From positions 2,108,001-2,172,000 of the forward strand of contig NZ_AP025737.1 of assembly GCF_023734115.1 (NCBI RefSeq): a stretch of DNA of 64,000 bases. The letters are read 5' to 3'. This document shows positions 46,576 through 56,587 of the stretch, piece after piece. The translations under genes and the position numbers were made by a program. Positions within the stretch are counted from its first letter, which is position 1; every line of letters begins with the position of its first letter. The DNA is from Herbiconiux sp. L3-i23 (GTDB lineage Bacteria; Actinomycetota; Actinomycetes; Actinomycetales; Microbacteriaceae). The notes beneath the pieces were generated by a model that worked only from the letters and a program-made list of their open reading frames with translations, was not told the DNA's origin and searched no databases.

Positions 46576-48314
46576 CCCTGTTCCGCGTCTGGGCACCGAA
46601 AGCGCCCTCGATGACCCTGCTGCTCGACGGGCAGCGCGTGCCGATGCTCTCCGAAGCGGACGGCTGGTGGAGTGTCGAGGCAGAGGGCAGCGACTACGGC
46701 TATCTGATCGGCGAGAGCGACAGCCCTCGCCCGGATCCGCGGTCGCGGCGCCAGCCCGACGGCGTCCACGGACTCAGCCGCGTCTTCGACCCCACCGCCT
46801 ACGTGTGGGGCGACGCGGCGTGGACCGGTCGTCAGCTGCCCGGTGCCGTGATCTACGAGCTGCACATCGGCACCTACACCCCCGAGGGCACCCTCGACTC
46901 TGCGATCGAGCGGCTCGACCACCTCGTCGACCTCGGCGTCACCCACGTCGAGGTCCTCCCGGTCAACGCGTTCAACGGCACGCACAACTGGGGTTACGAC
47001 GGGGTCCTCTGGTACGCCGTGCAGGAGACCTACGGCGGCCCCGAGGCCTACCAGCGCTTCGTCGACGCGTGCCACCAGCGCGGTCTCGCGGTCATCCAGG
47101 ACGTCGTCTACAACCACCTCGGACCGAGCGGCAACTACCTGCCCGAGTACGGCCCGTACCTGCACGAGGCGAGCGCCAACACGTGGGGCTCCTCCGTGAA
47201 CCTCGACGGTGAGGACTCGGACGTCGTCCGCCGTTACATCCTCGACAATGCCCTGATGTGGCTGCGCGACTACCACGTCGACGGGCTCCGGCTCGATGCC
47301 GTGCACGCGCTGCTCGATCACCGGGCGGTGCACCTGCTCGAGGAGATGTCCGAGGAGGTCGCCGCCCTGTCGGCGCACGTCGGACGCCCCCTCACCCTCA
47401 TCGCGGAGAGCGACCTCAACGATCCGAAGATGATCCGTCCCCGCGAGGCGAACGGTCTGGGCATCGACGCGCAGTGGAGCGACGACTTCCACCACGCGCT
47501 GCACGTCAATCTCACCGGCGAGACCACGGGCTACTACGCGGACTTCGACTCCGTCGAGGCGCTCGCGACCGTGCTGCAGGAGGGCTTCTTCCACGCCCGG
47601 TCGCTGTCCTCCTTCCGCGGCCGAGTCCACGGGCGCCCGCTCGACCTCGATCGCACGCCCGCCTGGCGTCTGGTGACCTTCAATCAGGACCACGACCAGA
47701 TCGGCAACCGTGCCATCGGCGACCGACTCTCGGCGACCCTCGACGAGAACCGCCTCGCCCTCGCCGCGCTGATCACCCTCACCGCTCCGTCGACCCCCAT
47801 GCTGTTCATGGGTGAGGAGTGGGCGGCGTCGACCCCGTGGCAGTTCTTCACCTCGCACCCCGAGAAGGATCTCGGTGAGGCGACCGCGAAGGGCCGCATC
47901 GCCGAGTTTGCGAAGATGGGCTGGGATCCCGAGGTCGTGCCCGATCCGCAGGACCCCGAGACTTATCAGCGGTCGAAGCTCGATTGGAGCGAACCGGCTA
48001 CCGAGGACTCCCCGCACGCCCGCATGCTCCGTCTCTACCGCCGCCTCATCGAGCTGCGTCGCACCCGGCCCGAACTGACCGACCCGCGCTTCGGAGCGGT
48101 CGAGGTCGACTTCGACGAGAACGCCCGCTGGCTCGTGATGCACCGTGGCGCGCTGAGCGTCGCCGTCAACCTGTCCGATCAGGTGATCAGCCTGCCGATC
48201 GGCGGACGCATCCTCGTGGCGACCGATCCGGGCGCGGACCTCGCCGACGGACTCGAGCTTCCGCCGGCGAGCGGCGCGATCATCGACTCTGGTGCGGGAG
48301 CACCGGTCGCATGA
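46572..48314 (+). CDS. treZ: Malto-oligosyltrehalose trehalohydrolase TreZ
   Basis: 580-aa GH13 enzyme that releases free trehalose from malto-oligosyltrehalose. It has an N-terminal beta domain, then [13 protein letters not shown], the nucleophile in [10 protein letters not shown], the acid in LIAESDLND and the Asp in [14 protein letters not shown] 46572 overlaps the treY stop. With GlgX and TreY it completes the glycogen-to-trehalose route. Confidence 0.96.
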   Translation: MTLFRVWAPKAPSMTLLLDGQRVPMLSEADGWWSVEAEGSDYGYLIGESDSPRPDPRSRRQPDGVHGLSRVFDPTAYVWGDAAWTGRQLPGAVIYELHIGTYTPEGTLDSAIERLDHLVDLGVTHVEVLPVNAFNGTHNWGYDGVLWYAVQETYGGPEAYQRFVDACHQRGLAVIQDVVYNHLGPSGNYLPEYGPYLHEASANTWGSSVNLDGEDSDVVRRYILDNALMWLRDYHVDGLRLDAVHALLDHRAVHLLEEMSEEVAALSAHVGRPLTLIAESDLNDPKMIRPREANGLGIDAQWSDDFHHALHVNLTGETTGYYADFDSVEALATVLQEGFFHARSLSSFRGRVHGRPLDLDRTPAWRLVTFNQDHDQIGNRAIGDRLSATLDENRLALAALITLTAPSTPMLFMGEEWAASTPWQFFTSHPEKDLGEATAKGRIAEFAKMGWDPEVVPDPQDPETYQRSKLDWSEPATEDSPHARMLRLYRRLIELRRTRPELTDPRFGAVEVDFDENARWLVMHRGALSVAVNLSDQVISLPIGGRILVATDPGADLADGLELPPASGAIIDSGAGAPVA

Positions 48315-49516
48315 CCCGGTACGACTACCTGATCGTCGGCGGAGGCATGGTCGCGGCGGGAGCGGTGCACGGCATCCGCGAGCGGGATCAGGTGGGCACC
48401 GTCGGGGTGATCAGCGCCGATGTCGACCCGCCCTATACGCGGCCCGCGCTGTCGAAGAAGCTGTGGACCGATGACGAGTTCGGGCGCGACCAGGTGCCAC
48501 TCGACCTCGACAACACGGCGGTCGACCTGGTGCTCGAAACGGTCGTGACCTCGATCGATCCCGGGGCGCATACGGTGACGACGGCCGCGGGCGACTCCCA
48601 CGAGTACGGTCGCCTGCTGGTCGCCACCGGCGGAACGCCGAGGGAGCTCGACGGGCTTCCGGCGTCGGACCGGGTCTTCTACTTCCGGTCCTTCGACGAC
48701 TACCGGCACCTGCGCACCCTGGCAGCCGACGCCCCGCACGTCGCCGTGGTGGGTGGCGGCTACATCGGGTCGGAACTCGCGGCCGCCCTCGTGCAGAACG
48801 GGTGCCGCGTGACCCTCGTCACTCCCGACGAGGTGCTCGGCGCCTCCACCTTCCCCGCCGAACTCGCCGCGCGCTACGAGCGACTCTTCACCGACGCGGG
48901 CGTCGAGCTCCGCCGCGGAACGCGCGTCGAGTCGGGCAGTGAGAGCGCCGACGGCGTCCGGCTCGACCTCGGGAACGCGGGTTCCCTCGATGTCGACGCC
49001 GTGGTCGTCGGACTCGGCATCGACCCGGTCACCGGCATCCTCGAGGAGGCCGGGATCGAGACCGACGACGGCGTGATCGTCGACGCGCGCCTCTCGACCA
49101 GCGCCGCCGACGTATTCGCCGCCGGCGACATCGCCAGCTACCCCGACCGCATCCTGGGTCGCCGCCGCGTCGAGCACGTCGACAACGCCAACGAGCAGGG
49201 CCCGGTCGTCGGCCGCATCATGGCGGGCTCCAACGAGACCTACGACCACACGCCTTACTACTACTCCGCGGTCTTCGGCGAGCGCTACGAGGCGGTGGGC
49301 ACGATCGACGGATCGCTCACCGTGCGCGAGCGGTGGAGCGAAAACGGTACCCGTGGCGTCGTCTACTACCTCGACGGCGCCGACCTGGTCGGCGTGCTGC
49401 TCTGGAACCTGTCGGACGACGACGACCCCTCGAAGCGCGACGACGCGCGCGCGGTGCTGTCGGATCCCGACGCGGGCGCCGATCCCGACCTCGAATCGCG
49501 CATTTCCCTCGACTGA
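48311..49516 (+). CDS. NAD(P)/FAD-dependent oxidoreductase (ferredoxin reductase-like)
   Basis: 401-aa two-dinucleotide-binding flavoprotein: FAD motif [12 protein letters not shown] (about 6-17), NAD(P) motif [15 protein letters not shown] (about 145-159), and the FAD Asp in VFAAGDIAS (about 275). The C-terminal reductase dimer domain is present. No redox Cys pair, so it resembles rhodocoxin- or putidaredoxin-type reductases rather than disulfide reductases. ATG overlaps the treZ stop (ATGA), so it is in the trehalose operon; its link to trehalose metabolism is unclear. Confidence 0.9.
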   Translation: MTRYDYLIVGGGMVAAGAVHGIRERDQVGTVGVISADVDPPYTRPALSKKLWTDDEFGRDQVPLDLDNTAVDLVLETVVTSIDPGAHTVTTAAGDSHEYGRLLVATGGTPRELDGLPASDRVFYFRSFDDYRHLRTLAADAPHVAVVGGGYIGSELAAALVQNGCRVTLVTPDEVLGASTFPAELAARYERLFTDAGVELRRGTRVESGSESADGVRLDLGNAGSLDVDAVVVGLGIDPVTGILEEAGIETDDGVIVDARLSTSAADVFAAGDIASYPDRILGRRRVEHVDNANEQGPVVGRIMAGSNETYDHTPYYYSAVFGERYEAVGTIDGSLTVRERWSENGTRGVVYYLDGADLVGVLLWNLSDDDDPSKRDDARAVLSDPDAGADPDLESRISLD

Positions 49517-49583
49517 CCTGCAGGACAGGTGACGGCCCCGCATCCTTCGGAATGTCGGGTCTTTCCTCTGGGCGCCTGCGCGA

Positions 49584-49613
49584 TTGACATTACCGTGTGA
49601 CGCACTCTATCGT
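49584..49613 (+). promoter_or_regulatory. padR promoter
   Basis: TTGACA (49584-49589), 18-bp spacer, TATCGT (49608-49613), then 7 nt to ATG 49621: a clear promoter with a transcription start at or near the start codon. A CACTC/GTGTGACGCAC dyad inside the spacer could be the PadR site. Confidence 0.75.
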
Positions 49614-49620
49614 CTGACGC

Positions 49621-49962
49621 ATGCTCGACGACCAGACCGTAGCGGGACACCTTCAGGAGCTTCGACGTGGCACCGTCGTCGTGGCCTGTCTTGCCGTGCT
49701 GGTCACCCCTGGCTACGGCTACGGGCTGCTCGAGACGCTCGATCGACTGGGCTTCACGGTCGATGCGAACACCCTCTACCCGTTGCTGCGCCGCCTCGAG
49801 AAGCAGGGGCTGCTGCAGAGCGAGTGGAACACCGACGAGTCGCGCCCGCGCAAGTTCTACCGAACGAGCGACGACGGTCGTGAACTCCTCCGCGTCCTCG
49901 TCTCCGACTGGCGCGCCCTCACCGCATCGCTCGACTCCCTCGACGAAGGACTGCCCTCATGA
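49621..49962 (+). CDS. PadR-family transcriptional regulator
   Basis: 113-aa winged-helix regulator. Family stretch GYGYGLLETLDRLGF then TLYPLLRRLEKQGLLQSEW (about 54-72), the recognition helix and wing. Probably controls the membrane protein that overlaps it by 4 bp; leaderless start. Confidence 0.94.
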   Translation: MLDDQTVAGHLQELRRGTVVVACLAVLVTPGYGYGLLETLDRLGFTVDANTLYPLLRRLEKQGLLQSEWNTDESRPRKFYRTSDDGRELLRVLVSDWRALTASLDSLDEGLPS

Positions 49963-50927
49963 CCTCCCCCACCGACCGCTACATCGCCGCGACCCTCTCC
50001 GGGGTGCCCGAAAGCTCCCGCACCGATGTCGAACGCGAGCTCCGCGCCTCGATCGCCGACGCGGTCGACGCCCGCACCGAACAGGGTGAGCCGGTCGAGT
50101 CGGCGGAACGCGGGGTTCTCACCGACCTCGGCGACCCCGCCAGGCTCTCCGCCTCGTACGCCGAGCGGCCGCTCTATCTGATCGGGCCAGCCCATTTCCT
50201 GCCGTGGCGGCGAACGCTCATCACCCTCATCAGCGTCATCCCGCCGCTGGTGGCTGTGATCAATTTCCTGATCCGCTCAGCCCTCGCACCCGAACCTTCC
50301 AGCATCGCAGACGCTCTGGCCGACGCGATCGTGCTCGGCCTCGGTGTCGCCCTGCAGGTCGCGTTCTGGGTCACGGTCGGGTTCGCCGTGCTGGAACGGG
50401 TGCCGACCGGTCGCGTGTTCGGCTCGTGGACACCCGACGCTCTGCCCGACCCGTCAGCGAGACAGAGCCGCACCGACGCGGTCGGTGTGCTCATCTTCGC
50501 CGGGCTGATGATCGCCGCGTTGGTGTGGCAGCAGTTCGCGACGGTCGCCGTGACCGCGGACGGTCCGGTCGAGGCGCCCGTGCTGGCGCCGTCGCTATGG
50601 ACTCTGTGGTTGCCGGTGCTGATCGTCGTGCTGGTGGGGCAGATCGCCGTCGCCGTGCTTCGTCTGCGTCAGGCGTCGCCGACGCGGGCTCTCGACGTCG
50701 TCAAGCTGGTGTTCGACCTCGCTTTCCCGCTCGTCGTGCTGTACCTCGCGGCGCAGGACATGCTGGTGAACCGCGAGTTCCTCGCCGCCTTCGACGCACC
50801 GGTCGACGACACCGCGGCGGTCGTCGACGCGTTCGTGATCATCGGATCCGCGATCGTGATCGTCTTCATCCTGATCGACTTCGCCGTGAAGGCGCTTCGG
50901 CTCCGACGCGGGCACGCCACGGCGTGA
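49959..50927 (+). CDS. HAAS-type membrane protein
   Basis: 322-aa membrane protein with an N-terminal HAAS-like helical domain (about 1-60: VERELRASIADAVDARTEQG) and about six helices. Such proteins follow PadR regulators, which control them; function unknown. ATG overlaps the padR stop. Confidence 0.88.
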   Translation: MTSPTDRYIAATLSGVPESSRTDVERELRASIADAVDARTEQGEPVESAERGVLTDLGDPARLSASYAERPLYLIGPAHFLPWRRTLITLISVIPPLVAVINFLIRSALAPEPSSIADALADAIVLGLGVALQVAFWVTVGFAVLERVPTGRVFGSWTPDALPDPSARQSRTDAVGVLIFAGLMIAALVWQQFATVAVTADGPVEAPVLAPSLWTLWLPVLIVVLVGQIAVAVLRLRQASPTRALDVVKLVFDLAFPLVVLYLAAQDMLVNREFLAAFDAPVDDTAAVVDAFVIIGSAIVIVFILIDFAVKALRLRRGHATA

Positions 50928-50957
50928 CCTCCGGCAGGAGGGCGGCCCTCGCCGAGC

Positions 50958-51170
50958 TCAGGACTTGAGCTTGTTGAGGGCCGAGCCCTTGTGGGCGGCC
51001 TTCGCGCCGGTCTTCTCGCTCTCGACGACGAAGGCCGGCTCGTCCTTGCTGGCGGTGAACTTCTGCCCGTCGAACTCGAAGTCCTTATCGTGCCGCTCGA
51101 CGACCTTGCCACGGGTGCGTCCCTGCGAGGTGTTCCAGCTGACGTGGTCGCCCTTGGAGAAAGAAGTCAT
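50958..51170 (-). CDS. DUF2945 domain protein
   Basis: 70-aa small basic protein with the DUF2945 (hypervirulence-associated Tudor-like) motif: GDHVSWNTSQGRTRGKV. Soluble; often near stress genes. No partner is evident here. Confidence 0.92.
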   Translation of the reverse strand: MTSFSKGDHVSWNTSQGRTRGKVVERHDKDFEFDGQKFTASKDEPAFVVESEKTGAKAAHKGSALNKLKS

Positions 51171-51276
51171 GCCGCGACGCTAAGCGGCGTCACTGTCATC
51201 CGGCCGGGCGGGTGCTGGGAAGCCGCCGGTGAGGTCGTGGCGGTTTGCGACGGCGGGCGCTCAGCTGCGGCGGGGC

Positions 51277-52548
51277 TCAGTGCTCGAAGCGCGGGGCCTC
51301 GGGCGGCTTGGTGTCATAGGCCCGCTCGGCGCGCCCGAGCAGTGCGGCGGGACGGATCGCGCCGCGGCCGAATCGGGCGGATGCGGCATCCATGACGCCT
51401 TCCGCCTCGCGCCAACCGTCATCCTCGTCGTCGCTCCACAGCGTGAAGGCGGACTGCTCGTCGCCGTCGGTCAGCTGCTCGGCGCGAACGCCGATGAGCC
51501 GGATCTTGCGCCCCTTGAGTTCGACCTCGTCGAGCAGCTCGACGGCCTGCTCGTAGATGCGCCGACCGGTGTCGGTCGCCTCGTGCAGAGTGCGCGACCG
51601 GGTGATGGTGGTGAAGTCCGAGAAGCGCAGCTTGAGCGCGATGGTGCGGCCCTTGAAGCCGCCCTTGCGCAGCCGATACGCCACCCGTTCGGACTGGTCG
51701 AGCAGCTCACGACGCAGGAACTCGGCGTCGGCGGTGTCGGCGGCGAAGGTGTTCTCGTGTCCGACGCTCTTCTCGGTGCCGTGCGGATTGACCCGGCGCG
51801 GGTCGCGACCCCAGGCAAGGTCGTGCAGGTGGGATCCGGCCGCCGGCCCCAACCAGTTGCGCAGCACGTCGGGCGGGGTGTCGGCGAGGTCGCCGACGGT
51901 CTTGATGCCCCGTTTCGTCAGCGACTCGGCGGTCACCTTGCCGACCCCCCACAGGGCGCCGACCGGCAGGGGGCGCAGGAACTCGAGCGTCTTCTCGGCG
52001 GGCACGACGAGCAGCCCGTCGGGCTTCGAATGGGTGGAGGCGAGTTTCGCGACGAACTTCGTCGACGCGGCGCCGATGGAGCAGGTGAGGCCGGTCTCCT
52101 CGCGGACGCGCGCACGGATCGCGCGGGCGATCTGCAATGGCGAGCCGAGCAGTCGGCGGGCGCCGGCCACGTCGAGGAACGCCTCGTCGATACTGAGCGG
52201 CTCGACGAGCGGGGTGACGTCGCGGAACATGCCCATGACGACCTTCGAGTAGTGGGAGTACTTGGCGCCGTTCGGCGGGATCACGACGGCCTTCGGGCAC
52301 AGCCGCATCGCCAGGCCGACGGGCATCGCCGAGCGGACGCCGTAGCGGCGGGCCTCATACGTGGCGGAGGTGACGACACCGCGGCCCGACGCGCCGCCGA
52401 CGATGACGGGCTTGCCGACGAGATCGGGGCGGTCGAGCAGTTCGACGCTCGCGAAGAACGCGTCCATGTCGATGTGCAGCACGGTGGCGGTGTCGCTGTC
52501 GAGCTCGCCCGACACCTGCCTCTCGCCCTGCCCACCCTTCACGCTCAC
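51277..52548 (-). CDS. dinB: DNA polymerase IV
   Basis: 423-aa Y-family lesion-bypass polymerase. Catalytic motifs HIDMDAFFASVELL (first metal Asp), YSHYSKVV and LSIDEAFLDV (second carboxylates), palm and little-finger domains present. GTG 52548 is preceded by CATGAT with a 6-nt gap (minus strand), fitting a leaderless start. Confidence 0.96.
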   Translation of the reverse strand: MSVKGGQGERQVSGELDSDTATVLHIDMDAFFASVELLDRPDLVGKPVIVGGASGRGVVTSATYEARRYGVRSAMPVGLAMRLCPKAVVIPPNGAKYSHYSKVVMGMFRDVTPLVEPLSIDEAFLDVAGARRLLGSPLQIARAIRARVREETGLTCSIGAASTKFVAKLASTHSKPDGLLVVPAEKTLEFLRPLPVGALWGVGKVTAESLTKRGIKTVGDLADTPPDVLRNWLGPAAGSHLHDLAWGRDPRRVNPHGTEKSVGHENTFAADTADAEFLRRELLDQSERVAYRLRKGGFKGRTIALKLRFSDFTTITRSRTLHEATDTGRRIYEQAVELLDEVELKGRKIRLIGVRAEQLTDGDEQSAFTLWSDDEDDGWREAEGVMDAASARFGRGAIRPAALLGRAERAYDTKPPEAPRFEH

Positions 52549-52968
52549 GCGTCAATCATGCGCCATCCCCCCGACACCAGGGCGGTAGGGCGTTCCGCGC
52601 GAACGCGCACGTTGCGGCGGGCCCCGTCCGCCGCAACGCACTCGCGAGATCCGATATTGCGGGCACAGACGCACGTTCCGGCAGGCGCATAAGCCCGGAA
52701 CGTGCGTTCTCGCGCGCGGGTATGGCGGGGAACCGGGTCGAACTTCCGCCCGCTTTTCCGGCGTTGGGTCGGTCGTCGCTCCGACTCGGCATGCGACCGC
52801 GACGCGACGACTCTCCGCTATCGGCCGTCAGACATGCGCGATCTGCGATCTGCGATCTGCCACCTGCGAGAACGTACGTTCCGGGCACGATGGGTATGCC
52901 GGAACGTGCGGATATGCCCGCAATATCGGATCTCGCGGGTGCGGGGTCGGCCGGAACGCACTACTCCG
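52549..52968. other. Intergenic region with repeat block C4
   Basis: 420 bp between dinB and the methyltransferase stop. Mostly C4 (52585-52964) with a 150-bp unique core that includes three tandem GATCTGC repeats. No gene seen. Confidence 0.85.
52585..52964. repeat. Family C block C4 with an inverted module pair
   Basis: 380 bp from GTAGGGCGTTCCG to GGAACGCACTAC. It contains two inverted copies of the family C module, one ending CGTGCGTTCTCGCG (near 52712) and the other starting GCGAGAACGTACGTTCC (near 52867). It lies between dinB and the methyltransferase. Confidence 0.85.
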
Positions 52969-53487
52969 TCAGCGGGAGGGGGCCAGGGCCTTGTTCTCCG
53001 TGGGGATGCGGAAGGCCAGCAGCAGCCAGGCGTTCAGCGCCGTGAAGGCCAGTGCGGTGATCCACGCCGAGTGGACCAGCGGGAGGGCGATGCCCTCGAG
53101 GGCGACCACGACGTAGTTCGGGTGGGTGAGAAACCGGTACGGCCCCCGCGTGACGAGCGGCATGCTCGGCACCACGATGACCCGGGTGTTCCACTGATGC
53201 CCGAGAGTCGCGATGCACCAGTACCGCAGCACCTGCGAGAGCACGACCAGCGCGAGCATCGGCCAGCCGAGCCACGGGATGAACGGGCGATCCAACGCGA
53301 CCACCTCGATGAAGCACGCCACCAGAAGCCCGGTGTGCAGGGCGACCATCCACGGGAAGTGGCCCTTGCCGTATTCGACTCCCCCGCGTGCGAACGCCCA
53401 CTTGGCGTTGCGGGTCGAGAGCACCAGCTCGACGATGCGCTCGACACCGGTCGCGAGCAGCAGCGCCGCGTACCAGGCGACGCTCAC
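52969..53487 (-). CDS. Isoprenylcysteine carboxyl methyltransferase-like protein
   Basis: 172-aa integral membrane methyltransferase of the ICMT family: helix-rich, with the SAM-binding tail LVTRGPYRFLTHPNYV (about 112-127). The GTG at 53487 overlaps the type III PKS stop. In similar pairs the methyltransferase acts on the phenolic polyketide head group; this is inference from context. Confidence 0.93.
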   Translation of the reverse strand: MSVAWYAALLLATGVERIVELVLSTRNAKWAFARGGVEYGKGHFPWMVALHTGLLVACFIEVVALDRPFIPWLGWPMLALVVLSQVLRYWCIATLGHQWNTRVIVVPSMPLVTRGPYRFLTHPNYVVVALEGIALPLVHSAWITALAFTALNAWLLLAFRIPTENKALAPSR

Positions 53488-54572
53488 GCCGCCGCGCCGT
53501 ACTGCTCGGGCCAGCGCAGCAGCACCAGCTCGGCGCTCAGCCCGGGGCCGAGCGCGAACAGCAGGCCGCTGTCGCCCGAGCGGTGCTCGGCGCGTTCCAG
53601 CGAATCGGCGAGCACGTGCAGCACCGACGACGACGAGAGATTGCCGACCGCCGCCATCGACCGCCAGCTCGACTCGAGCGCATCGTCGGAGATATCGAGC
53701 GCGCGGGCGAACGCCTCGAGCACCCGCGGGCCGCCCGGGTGGGCGAAGTATTCGGCGACCCCGCCGAGATCGAGACCGTTGTCGCCGAGGAACTCGATGA
53801 CGTCGTGCGAGAAGTGCGCATCGACGACATCGGCGACGCCGCCGGTCAGGATGATGCGGAACCCGGTCGACCCCGGCGTGAAGCCGAGGACGTGACCGCT
53901 GTCCGGGTAGAGGTGACTGCGGGCGTCGACGATCTCGGGACCGGTGTGCTGCAGGCTCGCAGCCCGGCGTGCCCCGACCGCGACGACGGCGGCCGCGCCG
54001 TCGCCGAACAGCCCGCTCGCCACCAGGTTCGCCATGGAGTCGTCGTCGCGCTGCACCGTGAGCGAGCACAGCTCGACCGAGACGAGCAGCGCGACATCGT
54101 CGGAATGACCGAGCAGGTAGTCATGCAGCCGCCCGATCCCGGCGGCGCCACCCACGCAGCCGAGCCCGAACATCGGCACCCGCTTCACGTTCTCGCGGAG
54201 ACCGAGGCGCGGCACCAGCAGCGCGTCGACCGACGGCGCGGAGACGCCGGTGACCGAGGTGAAAATGACGAGATCGACCTCGTCGGCGCGGATGCCCGCC
54301 CGATCGAGCGCGCGCTGCGACGCCTGCTCGGCGAGCCCGGTGGCGGCGTCGATGAACCGGTCGTTCGACTGCGTGAAGGTGAGCGCCTCGCGGTACTGCT
54401 CGAGCGGCATGACGAGGTGCCGGGTCGCCACTTTGCTGCCCTCGTGCAGTCGTCGCATCACCGCCTGCTTGGCGGGATCGGAGGTGATCATGGGCGCGAG
54501 CATCTCGGTGATCTCACTCTGCGCGTACCGATAGGGCGGTAGCGCGGTGGCGACGGCGGCGATCCTGCTCAC
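53484..54572 (-). CDS. Type III polyketide synthase
   Basis: 362-aa chalcone-synthase-fold enzyme that extends an acyl-CoA with malonyl-CoA units. Catalytic Cys in MFGLGCVGGAAG (about 135), His in YFAHPGGPRVL (about 272), Asn in GNLSSSSVL. GTG 54572 with TACGTT 7 nt upstream; a longer frame exists but has no support. With the ICMT-like partner it resembles alkylresorcinol or alkylpyrone synthases that make phenolic lipids. Confidence 0.93.
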   Translation of the reverse strand: MSRIAAVATALPPYRYAQSEITEMLAPMITSDPAKQAVMRRLHEGSKVATRHLVMPLEQYREALTFTQSNDRFIDAATGLAEQASQRALDRAGIRADEVDLVIFTSVTGVSAPSVDALLVPRLGLRENVKRVPMFGLGCVGGAAGIGRLHDYLLGHSDDVALLVSVELCSLTVQRDDDSMANLVASGLFGDGAAAVVAVGARRAASLQHTGPEIVDARSHLYPDSGHVLGFTPGSTGFRIILTGGVADVVDAHFSHDVIEFLGDNGLDLGGVAEYFAHPGGPRVLEAFARALDISDDALESSWRSMAAVGNLSSSSVLHVLADSLERAEHRSGDSGLLFALGPGLSAELVLLRWPEQYGAAA

Positions 54573-54652
54573 GTGTCGCAACGTACCACCGCGATCCTGA
54601 GCGGATTCCCCCGCTTCCGACAGGATGGGCGCGGCCGCAGTGCACACGACCA

Positions 54653-54759
54653 GGTGCACGGATCAGGAGTTCGTGCGTCGTTCAGGACGATTTCGCCCGA
54701 CACGCCGAGCCTCGGGATCAGAACTCCTGATCCGCGCACGATCTCCTGATCCGTGCACC
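54653..54759. repeat. Family E palindrome, copy E2
   Basis: 107-bp element with left end GGTGCACGGATCAGGAG and right end CTCCTGATCCGTGCACC, an exact inverted repeat. It lies in the 272-bp gap (54573-54844) between divergent genes. Confidence 0.9.
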
Positions 54760-54844
54760 CGCTGGGGCGAGGAGGCGGCGCGAGAGCGCGAACGGAGCGC
54801 GGGGCGCGGAGCGGGCTCGGACCTCGCGGGTCCACAATGGGGGC

Positions 54845-55504
54845 ATGACTCGTATCGCGGTGATCGGCGCTCACGGACAGGTGGGGCAGCGGCTCCTCAA
54901 CCAGATCTACAACCGAGGCGACGAAGGCGTCGGCATCATCCGCAATCGCGACCACGGCGAGGACCTCGTCCGTCTCGGCGCCGAAGCCGTGCTGCTCGAC
55001 ATCGAGAACTCCGACGTCGAAGCGCTCGCCTCGGTGCTGCGCGGGGTGGACGTCGTCGTCTTCAGCGCCGGCGCCGGCCCGAACTCCGGCCCCGCGCGCA
55101 AGCGCACCGTCGACTACAACGGCTCGGTGAAGACGGCCTGGGCGGCCGACCTCGCCGGGGTCGAGCGCATGATCCAGGTCTCGGCGATGGGCGTCGACGA
55201 GCCGCTCGCCGACGACACCGAAGAGGGATGGCGCGCCTACGTCGAGGCCAAGCGCGACGCCGACGCGAATCTGCGCGACACCGACCTCGACTGGACCATC
55301 ATCCGACCCGGCGGGCTCACCACCGACGAGGGCACCGGCCTCGTCACGCTCGGCGACAGCGTCGGGCGAGGCGAGATCCCGCGCGACGACGTCGCCGCCC
55401 TGATCCTCGCCGCCATCGACGACGACCGCACCATCGGTCGCACCTTCGAGGCGATCTCGGGCGACACCCCCATCGTGGACGCGATCGACGCCCTGGTGCG
55501 CTGA
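54845..55504 (+). CDS. NAD(P)-binding oxidoreductase (SDR/YhfK type)
   Basis: 219-aa atypical short-chain dehydrogenase with the Rossmann motif IGAHGQVGQRL (about 7-17). CACAAT 6 nt before the ATG suggests a leaderless start. No catalytic YxxxK, as in NmrA/YhfK-type proteins. The corA gene starts 2 bp after its stop. Confidence 0.9.
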   Translation: MTRIAVIGAHGQVGQRLLNQIYNRGDEGVGIIRNRDHGEDLVRLGAEAVLLDIENSDVEALASVLRGVDVVVFSAGAGPNSGPARKRTVDYNGSVKTAWAADLAGVERMIQVSAMGVDEPLADDTEEGWRAYVEAKRDADANLRDTDLDWTIIRPGGLTTDEGTGLVTLGDSVGRGEIPRDDVAALILAAIDDDRTIGRTFEAISGDTPIVDAIDALVR

Positions 55505-55506
55505 CC

Positions 55507-56523
55507 GTGCCCATCGTCGACAACGCCGTCTACGTCGACGGCCGTCGGGTCGCGGTCCCGCCCACCCTCGAGGAGACCTTCGAGACGGCGCGAGCCCACA
55601 AGGGCATGGCCTGGATCGGTCTGTACCGTCCCAGCGAGCAGGAGCTCCGCGCGGTCGCGACCGAGTTCGGGCTGCACCCTCTCGCGGTCGAGGATGCGCT
55701 GCACGGTCACCAGCGGGCGAAGCTCGAGAAGTACGGTGACGTCACCTTCGTCGTGCTTCGTCCCGCCCGCTACCTCGACGCCGAGGAGCGGGTCGAGTTC
55801 GGCGAGGTCGGCGTCTTCATCGGCGCGGACTTCGTCGTCACCGTCCGCCACGCCGAGTCCCCCGACCTCGCGGCGGTGCGGCATCGGATGGAGGCCTCCC
55901 CCGAACTGCTGAAGCTGGGCCCGCCCGCGGCGCTCTACGGAGTCCTCGACCAGGTCGTCGACGAGTACGGTCCCGTCACCGCGGGCCTCGAGAACGACAT
56001 CGACGAGATCGAGGACCAGCTCTTCGGCGGCGCGACCGATGTCGCCCGTCGCATCTACGAGCTGCTGCGCGAGGTCATCGCGTTCCAGCGCGCCGTCGCG
56101 CCGCTCGAGTCGATCCTCCGCAACCTGCAGAGCGCGTTCGAAGCGCACGGAAAGGACGTGGAGCTGATCCGCTACCTGCGCGACGTCCACGATCACGCCA
56201 TCCAGGTCGCGGAGCGGGCGGACTCGTTCCGTGCTCTGCTGCAGAACGCGCTGATCACCAACTCGGCGCTCGTCGCCGAGGCGCAGAACAGCGAGACGCG
56301 GAAGCTGACCGAGACGAGCCTCGCCCAGGGCGAGCAGGTCAAGCGCATCTCGTCGTACGCGGCGATCCTCTTCGCCCCGAGCCTCGTCGGCAGCGTCTAC
56401 GGCATGAATTTCGTGCACATGCCCGAACTGCACTGGCTGCTCGGCTACCCGTTCGCGCTCGCGCTGATGGCGTTGCTGAGCGGCGGCCTCTTCCTGCTCT
56501 TCCGCCGCAACGGCTGGCTCTGA
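55507..56523 (+). CDS. corA: Magnesium and cobalt transporter CorA
   Basis: 338-aa homopentameric channel for divalent cations. The GMN signature is in SVYGMNFVHMPEL (about 298), between the two C-terminal helices; the cytoplasmic N-terminal domain is long and acidic. It is translated next to the SDR gene (GTG 55507, 2 bp after its stop). Confidence 0.95.
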   Translation: MPIVDNAVYVDGRRVAVPPTLEETFETARAHKGMAWIGLYRPSEQELRAVATEFGLHPLAVEDALHGHQRAKLEKYGDVTFVVLRPARYLDAEERVEFGEVGVFIGADFVVTVRHAESPDLAAVRHRMEASPELLKLGPPAALYGVLDQVVDEYGPVTAGLENDIDEIEDQLFGGATDVARRIYELLREVIAFQRAVAPLESILRNLQSAFEAHGKDVELIRYLRDVHDHAIQVAERADSFRALLQNALITNSALVAEAQNSETRKLTETSLAQGEQVKRISSYAAILFAPSLVGSVYGMNFVHMPELHWLLGYPFALALMALLSGGLFLLFRRNGWL

Positions 56524-56548
56524 CGCCGCGCGCGAACAGGGCGGTCCG

Positions 56549-56566
56549 GCCCGGCCGTCGCCGGGC
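56549..56566 (+). terminator. Short hairpin after corA
   Basis: 7-bp perfect stem GCCCGGC / GCCGGGC around CGTC, 25 bp after the corA stop. Weak, so tentative. Confidence 0.5.
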
Positions 56567-56587
56567 GCATGGTCGATACTGAGACCC

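Noticed and set aside
44662-46596. Minus-strand ORF of 644 codons opposite treY
   Set aside because: Shadow of treY; no recognisable domain.
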